Below are positions 17,539-26,916 of a DNA stretch of 64,000 bases, in pieces. Source of the DNA: Methanomicrobiaceae archaeon (GTDB lineage: Archaea; Halobacteriota; Methanomicrobia; Methanomicrobiales; Methanomicrobiaceae); the NCBI GenBank assembly GCA_016926855.1, contig JAFGNT010000004.1:1-64000 (forward strand), in the 5' to 3' direction. Below the pieces are notes generated by a model. The model did no database searches and was not told the DNA's origin. It worked only from the letters and a program-made list of their open reading frames with translations. Position numbers and translations under genes: made by a program. The number at the start of each line of letters is the position of its first letter. The stretch's first letter is position 1.

Positions 17539-19053
17539 ATGAACCGCTATTCATTTGTAGCCCGGATGCCGGACCACCCGGGTGCTCTGCACCGTGCCGC
17601 GGATATCATCATGGAGTTTCGCGGCAACATCAACCGGATTCACTACGACCGGCGGATTGATCCGAGAACCGTTTTTTTCGAGTTGACGGCTTTAAAAGCT
17701 GATTACGAACGGATCCTTGCTGAACTCACGGAAATCGGCTATCTCCAGACATCCCTCGAAACCCTCAGCTTCCTGAAATTTCTGGTCAGTCTTCCCCACC
17801 GGCCGGGCGCACTCGACGATTTTCTCACCTATACGACACAGGCCGGGGCAAATATATCCTATATTGACTTTGACGAGGCGGGCAGGCATCCCGACCGCGT
17901 GACCGTAAGCCTGAACGTCGAGGAGAGCGAGGCCGCCCGTGATCTCCTTGACCGGCTGAAATCCCGGTACCCGCTTGAGATTCTCGAATACGACACGACC
18001 GGCGAAAAGCTCGACAACACGGTATTTTATGTCCGGTTCGCCCAGAAGCTCAGGCCACTCATGGAAAGCCCCGACGAGCCGTTTTTGCTCTCTTTCCTCC
18101 ATAACATCAATCATATCGTCCAGGAACTGACCGGCCGCGGTGAAAACCCTGAACAGGTATTCGGAAACATTCTCGCGACGGGCGAAACGCTGACCCGCAC
18201 GACCGGTGACGGATTTTATGCCGATGTGCAGCAGATCCCCGTCGCACCGGGATGCACGATCACCTGTTTCCAGCTCCCCGGCGGAGGAAGTATCTTCATC
18301 ATCGACACGCCCGCTGACCGGGTGATGGTAGACACCGGGTACGGTATTTACTATCCCGATGTCGACCTCATGCTCCGGGAATACGGGTTTGGCGATCGGG
18401 AAAAGATCAGCCGTCTCATCATTACACACGCAGATGCGGACCACTGCGGGGCCGGCGGTCTTTTCGGCATACCCGCACTGATGCATCCGGGAACCCTCGA
18501 GATCATCAGGCAGGCAAACCGTGCCTACGGCTCACGGAGCGAAAAATCCGTCCTTGAAGAGGTATACACAACGATGATCGGACTTTTTTCCCGCTTTACG
18601 CCACCCCGGACGGTCGAGCTCCTGCCCGTCGAACCGCAGGGAACACGGGGCGTATTTCCCATCCTCGACACCATCACCATCGGAAATCTCGAATTCGAGA
18701 TCCTTGAAAGTCCCGGCGGACATCTCTACGGACAGATATTCCTGTACTGCCACCGTCGGGGCATCCTCTTTGCGGGAGACAGCCTGATGAACTTCGCCAG
18801 CCTGACCGGGGAGCGCCAGAAATACAATTCCCTTGCCGATTTTCTCGTGACTTCGGTCAATGTTGACAGTGGTCTGGCCCGTACGGAGCGCCGTGGCCTG
18901 CTTGAACTTGCAGAAGAGGCGAATAAACGGCTGCGTGCCGAAGGGCGGTCGTGCCTGATCTGCGGAGGGCACGGCGCGGTGTCGGTGCTCCGGGACGGCA
19001 GGCTTGAAATCGCAGGCGAGATCGAACACTATACGCGACAGAAAGTGCTCTGA
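17539..19053 (+). CDS. Tandem ACT domains fused to a metallo-beta-lactamase-fold hydrolase
   Basis: Residues 1-75 and 76-150 form two ACT-like ligand-binding domains (RMPDHPGALHRAADII, then LPHRPGALDDFLTY). The C-terminal half (about 235-505) is a metallo-beta-lactamase fold with motif THADADHCG at about 296-304, then GGHLYGQ, AGDSL and CGGHG. The usual second His of HxHxDH is Asp here, as in some family variants, so the metal site is altered but still acidic. The ACT pair suggests amino-acid control of the hydrolase. An alternative GTG start at 17533 overlaps the previous stop by four bases. Confidence 0.8.
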   Translation: MNRYSFVARMPDHPGALHRAADIIMEFRGNINRIHYDRRIDPRTVFFELTALKADYERILAELTEIGYLQTSLETLSFLKFLVSLPHRPGALDDFLTYTTQAGANISYIDFDEAGRHPDRVTVSLNVEESEAARDLLDRLKSRYPLEILEYDTTGEKLDNTVFYVRFAQKLRPLMESPDEPFLLSFLHNINHIVQELTGRGENPEQVFGNILATGETLTRTTGDGFYADVQQIPVAPGCTITCFQLPGGGSIFIIDTPADRVMVDTGYGIYYPDVDLMLREYGFGDREKISRLIITHADADHCGAGGLFGIPALMHPGTLEIIRQANRAYGSRSEKSVLEEVYTTMIGLFSRFTPPRTVELLPVEPQGTRGVFPILDTITIGNLEFEILESPGGHLYGQIFLYCHRRGILFAGDSLMNFASLTGERQKYNSLADFLVTSVNVDSGLARTERRGLLELAEEANKRLRAEGRSCLICGGHGAVSVLRDGRLEIAGEIEHYTRQKVL

Positions 19054-19083
19054 TTGTCCGGTAAAAACCGGTGAGCGGTCAGC

Positions 19084-20430
19084 TCACTCCCGTCGCGTGT
19101 TCGTTGCGGGCTCAGGGAACGGGCGGACGGAGCAGTCCTGATTACTGACGTCAGCGGCGATGGTGAGGAGATATTTCGGGAGGCCGCGTGCGTTCATGAT
19201 CGGGATGGTGCGCATGTGCAGGAAGCGGTCACCGCCATCTCCCGTATCCATACGTATCTCCTCAATCTCCACCGGGGATAGTGTTTCCAGTGCCTGCCGG
19301 TCTGCTTCCGTGATAAGACCAGCCGCGTCAGGACCGAAGAGATCCTCCACATGCAACCCTGCGAAATCGGTCACTGAGATGTGAAAGAGCTTCTCGGCCG
19401 CCGTATTGCAGAAAATCAAGGCCTTGTCCTCACATTCGCGTACCATGAGGATACCCGGCATATTCTGGACAATGGAGTGAAGGAAGGACTTCCATTGGGA
19501 GATGCGCTTCACTGCGGCATTACGTTCCGTTACATCGCGGCATACCAGCCGGTATCCGCAGAATTCGCCGATTTCGTCATACACCGGCCTTCCGCTCGCT
19601 TCGAGCACCACCGGCCTGTCGTCCCGTGCCCGCATCGTACATTCGACACACGAGAACGAACGCGGGGGAACCGGTGAGAGTATCAATGATGCAACCCGTG
19701 ATGCTTCGGCATGTTCCATGTACCCGGAAAAGGGGGAGCCCATCATCTCACCGGGCAGATACCCGAGCACATCGGAAATACGGGGGCTGATAAATGTGAA
19801 AATACCGTGCTCGTCGATATTGAGAATGACATCATTGATCTCCTCGACAAGCGTACGGTAGGTTGTTTCGCGCTCACGTAACGCCTCCTCGGACAGCTTC
19901 TGTTCGGTGATGTCTTCCAGAATAACGGTCACACCCGGACTCCCGTCATAAAAGACGGTCGGGATTATCTTAAACCGGAAATAACGCTCCTCGCCGACCC
20001 GGAGAATACGAAGCTCTTCCACCACCTCCGTCCCGCCCATCGCCTCACGGAGTTTCGCCCGGATAAGAGGGTGATCAAAGGCGGCGAGGCGCGAGTCACG
20101 CACCTCGCGCCCGATAATCTGCTCCCGCGAAGCGTCGGTGAACGTGCAGAGCGCATCATTCACCTGAACAACCTTGAAATCGCGGTCGAGAACCACGACC
20201 AGATCGGAGGAGAAATTCAGCATCGCAGAGATCGGGACACGCTGGGAGGGGAAAAACACCTTCGCCTTGCCGTAGGTTTTCATCTCCGCCTGCCCGGAGA
20301 CGAGGAGCATGTCCAGGTACCGCGAGACAGTATTCCGGTTGATCTGCATGTCGCGAGCGATGTCCGTCACAGACATACCCCGGGGATTATCCTTTAAAAT
20401 ATCGATTATTCGCGAATTCTCATCCGAAAT
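19084..20430 (-). CDS. HTH-PAS-PAS-PAS regulator, probably started at ATT
   Basis: The N-terminal HTH (MSVTDIARDMQINRNTVSRYL) is followed by three PAS domains (about 50-170, 180-300 and 310-430 counting from the ATG). There is no kinase core, so this looks like a one-component regulator. The first ATG, at 20376, would cut off the helix that opens the HTH. In frame before it lies DENSRIIDILKDNPRG, the usual family N-terminus. No ATG, GTG or TTG exists before the upstream stop. AGGAG (20443-20439) stands 8 nt before ATT at 20430, giving a protein starting MSDENSR. I place the start there; if ATT is not used, the gene runs 19084-20376. Confidence 0.75.
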   Translation of the reverse strand: MSDENSRIIDILKDNPRGMSVTDIARDMQINRNTVSRYLDMLLVSGQAEMKTYGKAKVFFPSQRVPISAMLNFSSDLVVVLDRDFKVVQVNDALCTFTDASREQIIGREVRDSRLAAFDHPLIRAKLREAMGGTEVVEELRILRVGEERYFRFKIIPTVFYDGSPGVTVILEDITEQKLSEEALRERETTYRTLVEEINDVILNIDEHGIFTFISPRISDVLGYLPGEMMGSPFSGYMEHAEASRVASLILSPVPPRSFSCVECTMRARDDRPVVLEASGRPVYDEIGEFCGYRLVCRDVTERNAAVKRISQWKSFLHSIVQNMPGILMVRECEDKALIFCNTAAEKLFHISVTDFAGLHVEDLFGPDAAGLITEADRQALETLSPVEIEEIRMDTGDGGDRFLHMRTIPIMNARGLPKYLLTIAADVSNQDCSVRPFPEPATNTRRE

Positions 20431-20503
20431 AGGAATCGCTCCTGTACAACATACCGCATGTCGGGGATTTATTGATTTCGTTATCGCACGGCATAATGCA
20501 TAA

Positions 20504-20522
20504 TTTAATGCCTGGCATTAAA
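20504..20522. promoter_or_regulatory. Perfect 19-bp palindrome upstream of the HTH-PAS gene
   Basis: TTTAATGCCTGGCATTAAA has two perfect 9-bp arms around one base. Another related half-site (GGCATAATGC) lies just beside it at 20490-20499, giving three TAATGCC/GGCATTA-like half-sites in a row. The array is about 75 bp before the proposed ATT start of the HTH-PAS regulator, where its promoter should be. An operator for that regulator or a neighbour is the natural reading. Confidence 0.55.
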
Positions 20523-20587
20523 CAAAACTTTTAAATAATTTTTCACACAACATATGAATGGCCAGAACCACGGGTTCTGGGAGTTTA

Positions 20588-20737
20588 TCACATCCGCGTT
20601 CGCCTCAATAGAATCACCTGTTTCGGCAGGGCCCGAATGGGGAAACGGGCTTTTACCGAAACGATTCCATCATGACACAGACAGAGGGCATCTCCATTAT
20701 GCCATTTGATTACACCACGGCAATCACACGCCAGCAC
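20588..20737 (-). CDS. Possible small cysteine-containing protein
   Basis: A GTG at 20737 follows an AGGAGAGGAG Shine-Dalgarno by six bases and opens a 49-residue frame. Its N-terminal part, LACDCRGVIKWHNGDALCLCHDG, has C-x-C pairs that could bind a metal. The C-terminal part is basic. I do not recognise the family. The strong ribosome site favours a real gene, while the frame is short and lies alone between two regulator genes. Confidence 0.4.
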   Translation of the reverse strand: MLACDCRGVIKWHNGDALCLCHDGIVSVKARFPIRALPKQVILLRRTRM

Positions 20738-20992
20738 GTAATACTCCTCTCCTAAAGCACACACACACAATACCCGGGTCGGGCGAACGCGTAAGCACCC
20801 GGGATATACTCATGACAACACATCCCCTTTTCCATTCATCCGGAGGAATGCCGGAGCTTTATGTATTCTCCGATCCGTGAAAAAGAGAGGCAGGAATGGG
20901 CAGGGGAGCGAGTCCGTGCCTGCGCTGACATTCTGATTAACAATAACGTAACCTCTAGCCGTTAACACTCCGAATTTCAGCTTAAATTAACA

Positions 20993-23629
20993 ATGGAGTC
21001 TACAGAAAGCATTAACGCTAAAATTTCACAAGAGAAACCTGATATATATAATCCTCGAAGTATCTTTACAAATCCACTCAGGAGACGTCCCGTGGCCACC
21101 CCCAGTACTCATATTGACTATCATCACCTTCCCCTGTTCTTCGCAGTCTACGATTCCTTAGAGATGCCCGTCTGTATCAGTGACGGGGAGGGGAAGGTCC
21201 GGTGGATCAATCATGCCCTGGAAAAATGGACCGGCTCTTCCCGTGAAACCGTTGCAGGGATGGAAAATGGAAAATTTTTTCATACCTTTATCGCTCCTCT
21301 TCTTCGTGACGGGAGCATATTGGCCGCGGAGATCGAAACCGCAGTTGCGCGGGACGAATCGGTGAGACACTACATCTGCCAGACAATTCAGGACGGGGCT
21401 GAGGGGCGCTGGCTGGATTTTTCCAGTATGGTCGTCAGGAATGGCACGCAGGCCGGCGGAAGGATCAATATCTTCCAGGATGTAACCGTCCCGATCACGC
21501 TCAGGAATGCTGAGGAACATCAGGAGGTTCTTCAGACCCTGGTGGCGGAAATATCCGCGATGCTTGTCGGTGCCCCGCTCGATGCAATCGAGGATGCGAT
21601 CCGGAATGCGCTCAGGCGTCTCGGTGAAGGAACGGGAGTTTCACGGTGCCACCTCTTCCTTATGCGCGAGGATGGCGGCGGCAGACCGTTCGAGTACGAA
21701 TGGGATGCACACGCCACGTCCCCGGGGGAGGGGTTGTCAGGCGTAACCGTGTTTTCGTTCCCCCGGCACCCGGATACGGCTGGTGAGGGAAATGTCCTTG
21801 AAGCTGTTAACGTGAACGGAAACATTCAGAGTCACGCCGTGCCGCTCCGTGGAAGGACACTCGGTGGTTTTCTCTGCCTGGACATGCCCGCCGGCGACCT
21901 CCCGCTGCTCACGCATAACCAGCACCTGCTCCGGATGGCAGGGGACATGTTCATCACCGCGCTTGAAAGCCTCCAGACAGACCAGGGACTGCGGCGTCAC
22001 GATACGCTCTGCGAATCGGTGATGAACGCATCGGGCAGCCTGCTCCGATCGGCAGGCTGGGAGGATACTATCACCGAGGTCCTCGGCATGCTCGGAAAAG
22101 GCGCGGGCACACACCGCGTCTACCTTATGGAGATGGGCGGTGGTGATGAGAACAGGGTGCGCCTTTTTGAGTGGAACGCACCCGGTATGTCAGAGGGCCC
22201 TACAGCGGGGGAGAGGGAGGTCCCGTGGAAAGCCGAAGGAATGGAGACGTGGTCCGCAGCCCTCGCCCTCGGGAATGTGATCACCGGGATCACGGCAGAT
22301 CTGCCGCCCCGTATGAAAAGGCTCTTTTCCGAGCGCCATGTCGAATCATTTGCCATCATCCCTGTTCTCACCGAAGGGGGCTGTTTCGGATATATCGGTT
22401 TTGAGGACTGCCGGATTGCCCGGTCATGGACACGAACGGATATCGAGGCGCTCAAAACCGCTGCCGACTCGCTCGGCCTCATGATCCTGCGGAAAATAAA
22501 GGAGCAGGAGGCGAGACAGTTCAACACCCAGCTGACCCTGATCAACGGAATTGTGGGTGCGGCTGCTTCGGTCAGCAGTCTTGAGGACATTATCAAGGAA
22601 ACTCTCCGGAGTACCATGAAGTCCCTCTCGGTACAGGCTGGTGCGGTTTACCTCCTCGATCCGGAGAGACATGAGGGGCAGCTGTTCCTGATTGAACGCG
22701 AGGGCGCCGAACATGAATTTCCCGCGAAGATCGACGCTTTGATCCCCGCGATCGCTCCGGTTCTTGCAGGCACACCGGTCTACGAAGCAGCGGCAGGTGA
22801 GGAGCAGCCGCGATGCGCGTGGGTACCCCTCACCGGGGGTGCGGTCCCCGTGGGCGTCATGGCGCTTCTGCGAACGGACGGTCATCCGTTTGCATCCTAC
22901 GAAAAGCAGGCGCTCGATGCCGTGGGAAGAGAATTCGGCGCCGCAATTACACGCGGTTTCCTGCAGGAGAAGCTTGAGGACTCGATCGAGAAAGCAAACC
23001 TCTATCTCGATATCATGGCGCATGACATCAAAAATGCCACCACCGTCTCGATCATGTATGCCGATATGCTCAGGGAAATGGTGAACGGCGAACCGTTGGA
23101 ATTCTCCGAGAAACTTATAGACAGCATCAAGAGGACTGTTGAGATAACCGACAACGTCTCGACGATCCGTCGCCTGCACGAAGAGGCACCGGTGCTCAAA
23201 CCCATGAATCTCGATGCAATCATCAGACAGGAAATCACCCGGTTCCCGAAGACGACGATCCACTATTCCCCGTCGAGTTTTCTCGTCTGCGCCGACGATC
23301 TCATCAGCGAGATCTTCTACAACCTCATCGGTAACAGTATAAAATTCGGCGGTGAGGACGTTGAAGTATTTATCAGAGTGGAGGAGCGGCAGTCGGGCTA
23401 CGAGATCACCGTGGAAGATACAGGGCACGGCATCCCCGATACCATGAAGAACGTAATCTTCGACCGTTTCCAGCGTGGAACAAAGAAGGCTGCCGGGAGG
23501 GGACTTGGCCTGTATATCGTCAGGACCCTTGTCAAGCGGTACGGCGGCTCCATTTCCGTGCATGACCGGGTGCCGGGCCAAACCGGGCAGGGAGCATCAA
23601 TCCGCTTCAGCCTGAAAAAAGCTGAATGA
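20993..23629 (+). CDS. Sensor histidine kinase with PAS and GAF-type domains (cytosolic)
   Basis: The 878-residue protein has no transmembrane helix. An N-terminal PAS domain (about 45-170) is followed by three GAF-like domains (about 180-320, 335-500 and 505-650) and a kinase core. The phospho-acceptor His is in DIMAHDIKNAT (about 675), the N box is NLIGNSIKFGG, and the ATP lid motifs are DTGHGIPD and GRGLGLYIVR. It should autophosphorylate in response to small ligands or redox. No receiver-domain protein is encoded beside it, so its partner is elsewhere. An AT-rich leader with TTAAC repeats precedes ATG 20993. Confidence 0.88.
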   Translation: MESTESINAKISQEKPDIYNPRSIFTNPLRRRPVATPSTHIDYHHLPLFFAVYDSLEMPVCISDGEGKVRWINHALEKWTGSSRETVAGMENGKFFHTFIAPLLRDGSILAAEIETAVARDESVRHYICQTIQDGAEGRWLDFSSMVVRNGTQAGGRINIFQDVTVPITLRNAEEHQEVLQTLVAEISAMLVGAPLDAIEDAIRNALRRLGEGTGVSRCHLFLMREDGGGRPFEYEWDAHATSPGEGLSGVTVFSFPRHPDTAGEGNVLEAVNVNGNIQSHAVPLRGRTLGGFLCLDMPAGDLPLLTHNQHLLRMAGDMFITALESLQTDQGLRRHDTLCESVMNASGSLLRSAGWEDTITEVLGMLGKGAGTHRVYLMEMGGGDENRVRLFEWNAPGMSEGPTAGEREVPWKAEGMETWSAALALGNVITGITADLPPRMKRLFSERHVESFAIIPVLTEGGCFGYIGFEDCRIARSWTRTDIEALKTAADSLGLMILRKIKEQEARQFNTQLTLINGIVGAAASVSSLEDIIKETLRSTMKSLSVQAGAVYLLDPERHEGQLFLIEREGAEHEFPAKIDALIPAIAPVLAGTPVYEAAAGEEQPRCAWVPLTGGAVPVGVMALLRTDGHPFASYEKQALDAVGREFGAAITRGFLQEKLEDSIEKANLYLDIMAHDIKNATTVSIMYADMLREMVNGEPLEFSEKLIDSIKRTVEITDNVSTIRRLHEEAPVLKPMNLDAIIRQEITRFPKTTIHYSPSSFLVCADDLISEIFYNLIGNSIKFGGEDVEVFIRVEERQSGYEITVEDTGHGIPDTMKNVIFDRFQRGTKKAAGRGLGLYIVRTLVKRYGGSISVHDRVPGQTGQGASIRFSLKKAE

Positions 23630-23773
23630 GACAGATTGGCCCCATCCGCAGAAAAAATAATACTCTTTTATTAGTAGTTACGGCATAAATCAGTATACGC
23701 TTATCCAGAACCCACCGTCTTTTTCCCGACGAGACGAAAACGTTTCAATCTTCCTTTAACCCGGGTGACCCTT

Positions 23774-26227
23774 ATGGACTTGAGAACAAAAACTCTCATT
23801 TCATTCACCATAACGCTGATTATCATCATAGTCATCACTCTCATCCTCTCGTCAACACTTTTACTCTCCAGCTATACGCATCTTGAAGAAGAACAGGTCA
23901 ACAAGGACCTTGCGCGTGTTCGAAACCTGATGAATATCCAAATTGATGATATCAACCGGATTTGTGGGGATTATGCATCATGGGATGACACCTATGCATT
24001 TGTAAACGGCGATAAGGCTGACTATATCCCGTTGAACTTTGTTCCGGAAACCTATGAAAATCTCGGAATAAACGTGATTATCGTCAGCGATTCCCATATG
24101 CACATCATCTATGAAGGCGCCTATGATCGAGAGCACCAGTCCTTTATTCCCCTGCCGGAAAATCTCCGCGCGTATCTGGATTATGACAGTCCTCTGTACC
24201 ATGATGCATTGCCCGACAGTTCCGCTGCCGGCATCATCCGTCTGCCCGAAGGACCGATGTTGATCACCTCACGTCCTGTGCTTAAAAGCGATCATTCCGG
24301 CTCTCCGAACGGATTTTTCATAATGGGTGCATACCTTGACGATACGCGCATCACTGCACTTTCCGATGCCATCGGCCTTCCTGTGGCTATCTCTGCATAT
24401 AACAACCAGGAATTCATATACTCCGTTGTCCCTCAGAACGATTGGTTCACCACAGGATTTACTCCGGTTGAGGATATTTACGGGAATGAGGCATTCATTA
24501 TCAGTATCGAGGAACCGCGGGATATCTACAATCAGGGAAAGGATACCCTGTCGAGCTTTATCTTCATTCTCCTTGTATTCGGCCTGATATCCGGCATCCT
24601 CACAATAGGAGTCATCGACCGGAGTCTCCTCTCACGCCTCAGCCTGCTCGCAACACACGTGTCCGCAATCGGCACGGACGGGGATTTGAGCCAGCGGGTT
24701 GAAAGTGTGGGAGATGATGAGCTCTCACATCTCGGGGAGGCGATTAACCGGATGCTGAAAACGATTGAGGATATCCAGACGACCCTGCAGGAGAGCGAGG
24801 CACGATACCGGGGTATCGTCAACGACCAGACGGAGTTCATCTGGCGATACCGGCCCGACGGTGCCATTACCTTTGTAAACGATATCTTTTCCGCGTATGT
24901 GGATGTTCCCGCTTCATCACTTGTCGGCAGGAAATATACCCTGACAATCGTGCCCGATGACCTGCCCCTGTTTCAGAATGCGCTCGCAGCGGTGACGCCG
25001 GATGCGCCTGCCACAGACGTAGAATTCAGGGTTATTCATCATGACCAATCCGTACGCTGGCAGCGGTGGACGATCAGAGGGCTATTTTCGCAGAAAAACG
25101 AGATATCCGAGTACCAGTTGATTGGACGGGACATCACTGACCTTAAAAAAGCCGAAGAGACACTTCGGGAGAGTCAGCGGATGCTTTCCACGCTCATGAG
25201 CAATCTCCCGGGCATGGTGTACAGGGGTCGGGGTTCGAATAAATATCACTGGACAATGGAATTTGTCAGCGAGGGCGCACGCGACCTCACCGGGTATGAG
25301 CCTGAAGACCTCACAGGCAGCGTCGGCGTTGTTTTTAATGATCTCATTCACCCTGACGACGCCCCGCAGGTCTGGAAGACTATCCATGATTGCGTTGCAG
25401 AAAAAAAGCCATACACCGTAAATTACCGGCTAAAAACCCGTTCAGGTGAGGAGAAATGGGTGAGGGGACTCGGACGGGGCGTATATGGGAGAGACGGCGA
25501 GAGTTGTGCAATCGAAGGATTCATCATGGATATCACCGGGATCAAGAAATACCAGGATACCATTTCGGAAGCGAATCTAAAACTCAATCTTTTAAATAAC
25601 ATCACCCGCCATGACATCCTCAACCAGCTCACGGCGCTTCTCGGCTATATCGAACTTTCCCGGGAGGATATCACCGATGAGAGCGTCAGGCACTACTTTG
25701 AAAAAATGGAGAGAATTGCACAGACAATCCATGAACAGATTCTTTTCACCCGGGATTACCAGCAGCTGGGCGTCACGGGTGCGCAATGGTCACGTATCAG
25801 TTCCACCATCTACGAAGGGATAGCATCTGTCGATCTCAGCACCACCCGCGTTTCGGTCGATGTGGACAGTCTCGAGGTCTTTGCCGATCCGCTTCTCGTC
25901 CGGGCCTTTTATAACCTCGCTCATAACAGCCTTACCCATGGCGGACCGGGGCTGTCGGAGATCCGGATTTCCGGTCAAGAGACGGAAAGAGGATACCTCC
26001 TCCTCTACGAAGATGATGGTGCAGGCATTTCCAATGAGGATAAAAGTAAAATATTTAACGCAGGATACGGAAAAATCACCGGATACGGGTTATTTTTAAT
26101 CAGGGAAATCCTCGCAATCACCGGAATCACGATACGGGAGACAGGGGAAGAGGGAACGGGTGCACGGTTCGAAATCCTCATCCCTCCCGGGGCGTACCGG
26201 ATAACACCCGGACCGGAGCATTCCTGA
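23774..26227 (+). CDS. Membrane sensor histidine kinase: CHASE4-HAMP-PAS-PAS-HisKA/HATPase
   Basis: Two transmembrane helices (about 9-30 and 258-280) enclose an extracellular CHASE4 domain with the diagnostic DYASWDDTYAF. A HAMP linker, two PAS domains (about 345-460 and 475-600) and a kinase core follow. The acceptor His is in NITRHDILNQLTALLGYIELS, the variant common in Methanomicrobiales; the N box is NLAHNSLTHGG and the lid is DDGAGISNEDK then GYGLFLIRE. A GTG at 23765 is in frame, but ATG 23774 gives a better signal-anchor start. It lies 144 bp after the cytosolic kinase gene, on the same strand. Confidence 0.88.
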   Translation: MDLRTKTLISFTITLIIIIVITLILSSTLLLSSYTHLEEEQVNKDLARVRNLMNIQIDDINRICGDYASWDDTYAFVNGDKADYIPLNFVPETYENLGINVIIVSDSHMHIIYEGAYDREHQSFIPLPENLRAYLDYDSPLYHDALPDSSAAGIIRLPEGPMLITSRPVLKSDHSGSPNGFFIMGAYLDDTRITALSDAIGLPVAISAYNNQEFIYSVVPQNDWFTTGFTPVEDIYGNEAFIISIEEPRDIYNQGKDTLSSFIFILLVFGLISGILTIGVIDRSLLSRLSLLATHVSAIGTDGDLSQRVESVGDDELSHLGEAINRMLKTIEDIQTTLQESEARYRGIVNDQTEFIWRYRPDGAITFVNDIFSAYVDVPASSLVGRKYTLTIVPDDLPLFQNALAAVTPDAPATDVEFRVIHHDQSVRWQRWTIRGLFSQKNEISEYQLIGRDITDLKKAEETLRESQRMLSTLMSNLPGMVYRGRGSNKYHWTMEFVSEGARDLTGYEPEDLTGSVGVVFNDLIHPDDAPQVWKTIHDCVAEKKPYTVNYRLKTRSGEEKWVRGLGRGVYGRDGESCAIEGFIMDITGIKKYQDTISEANLKLNLLNNITRHDILNQLTALLGYIELSREDITDESVRHYFEKMERIAQTIHEQILFTRDYQQLGVTGAQWSRISSTIYEGIASVDLSTTRVSVDVDSLEVFADPLLVRAFYNLAHNSLTHGGPGLSEIRISGQETERGYLLLYEDDGAGISNEDKSKIFNAGYGKITGYGLFLIREILAITGITIRETGEEGTGARFEILIPPGAYRITPGPEHS

Positions 26228-26283
26228 AACGACAGGAATGAAATTCCGAGCATTTTTTCCACCACGGAGGATATCACATATCT

Positions 26284-26916
26284 ATGCGTACCTATTTCAT
26301 CGGAGCCCTGATTGTAGGTCTTCTGCTTGTATGCGGGTGCACCAATCCGGCTGCGCCGCCTGTAACGCCCGTACCGACCACGGAGCCGGCAACCCCGGTG
26401 CCAACCGACACACCCGCTCCGACACCGACTCCCGAGCCCTATGAGGACGCACTCGCGATGGGAGGCGCTTTCCAATATGGCACGGAAGAAGATAAACGAG
26501 AGATTACCATCTATCGCGCGTTTACCGTGCCTACCTACCGGTGGCATTCAACCGATACCGGATCGAACTGGGAGACACAACCGCAGGATGCCGAGAACAA
26601 CCAGTTCCTCTTCGTATCCCTCAAAGTCAGGCATCTCGGAACGAAGAAGGAGATCGGTGCCCCCCATCCGACCGGTATCAGCGTCTTCTTTGATGGCACG
26701 CTCTACCCCTCGTGGAGCGGTCGCGACAACGACTCTCCGCCGATTGTCGATCTCGGCCTCCCGATAGACGATTACTACGGCGGCATTCTCCGGCAGTACG
26801 AAACGCGGGACGGGTTTATCATCTTCGAAGTCCCGAAGACGCTGACACCCGGTGCCGCGTACCTGCTCATCAACCTCGGCAACCAGTACGAGGCGCCGGT
26901 CTGGAGACTCGGTTAA
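26284..26916 (+). CDS. Secreted lipoprotein with Thr/Pro linker and beta-sandwich domain
   Basis: The signal peptide ends in a lipobox (LLVCGCT), so Cys about 19 is probably lipid-modified. A Pro/Thr linker of about 35 residues leads to a beta-rich domain (about 65-210) with NNQFLFVSLKVRHLG, a strand found in DUF4352-like immunoglobulin-type domains. It is probably held on the outer face of the membrane. The stop overlaps the end of the convergent deoxyribosyltransferase gene by four bases. No ligand can be inferred. Confidence 0.7.
   Translation: MRTYFIGALIVGLLLVCGCTNPAAPPVTPVPTTEPATPVPTDTPAPTPTPEPYEDALAMGGAFQYGTEEDKREITIYRAFTVPTYRWHSTDTGSNWETQPQDAENNQFLFVSLKVRHLGTKKEIGAPHPTGISVFFDGTLYPSWSGRDNDSPPIVDLGLPIDDYYGGILRQYETRDGFIIFEVPKTLTPGAAYLLINLGNQYEAPVWRLG

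Noticed and set aside
22424-23581. Minus-strand frame of 385 codons inside the cytosolic kinase
   Set aside because: The kinase H, N and G boxes are intact on the plus strand, and the antisense frame is a GC-rich codon artefact.
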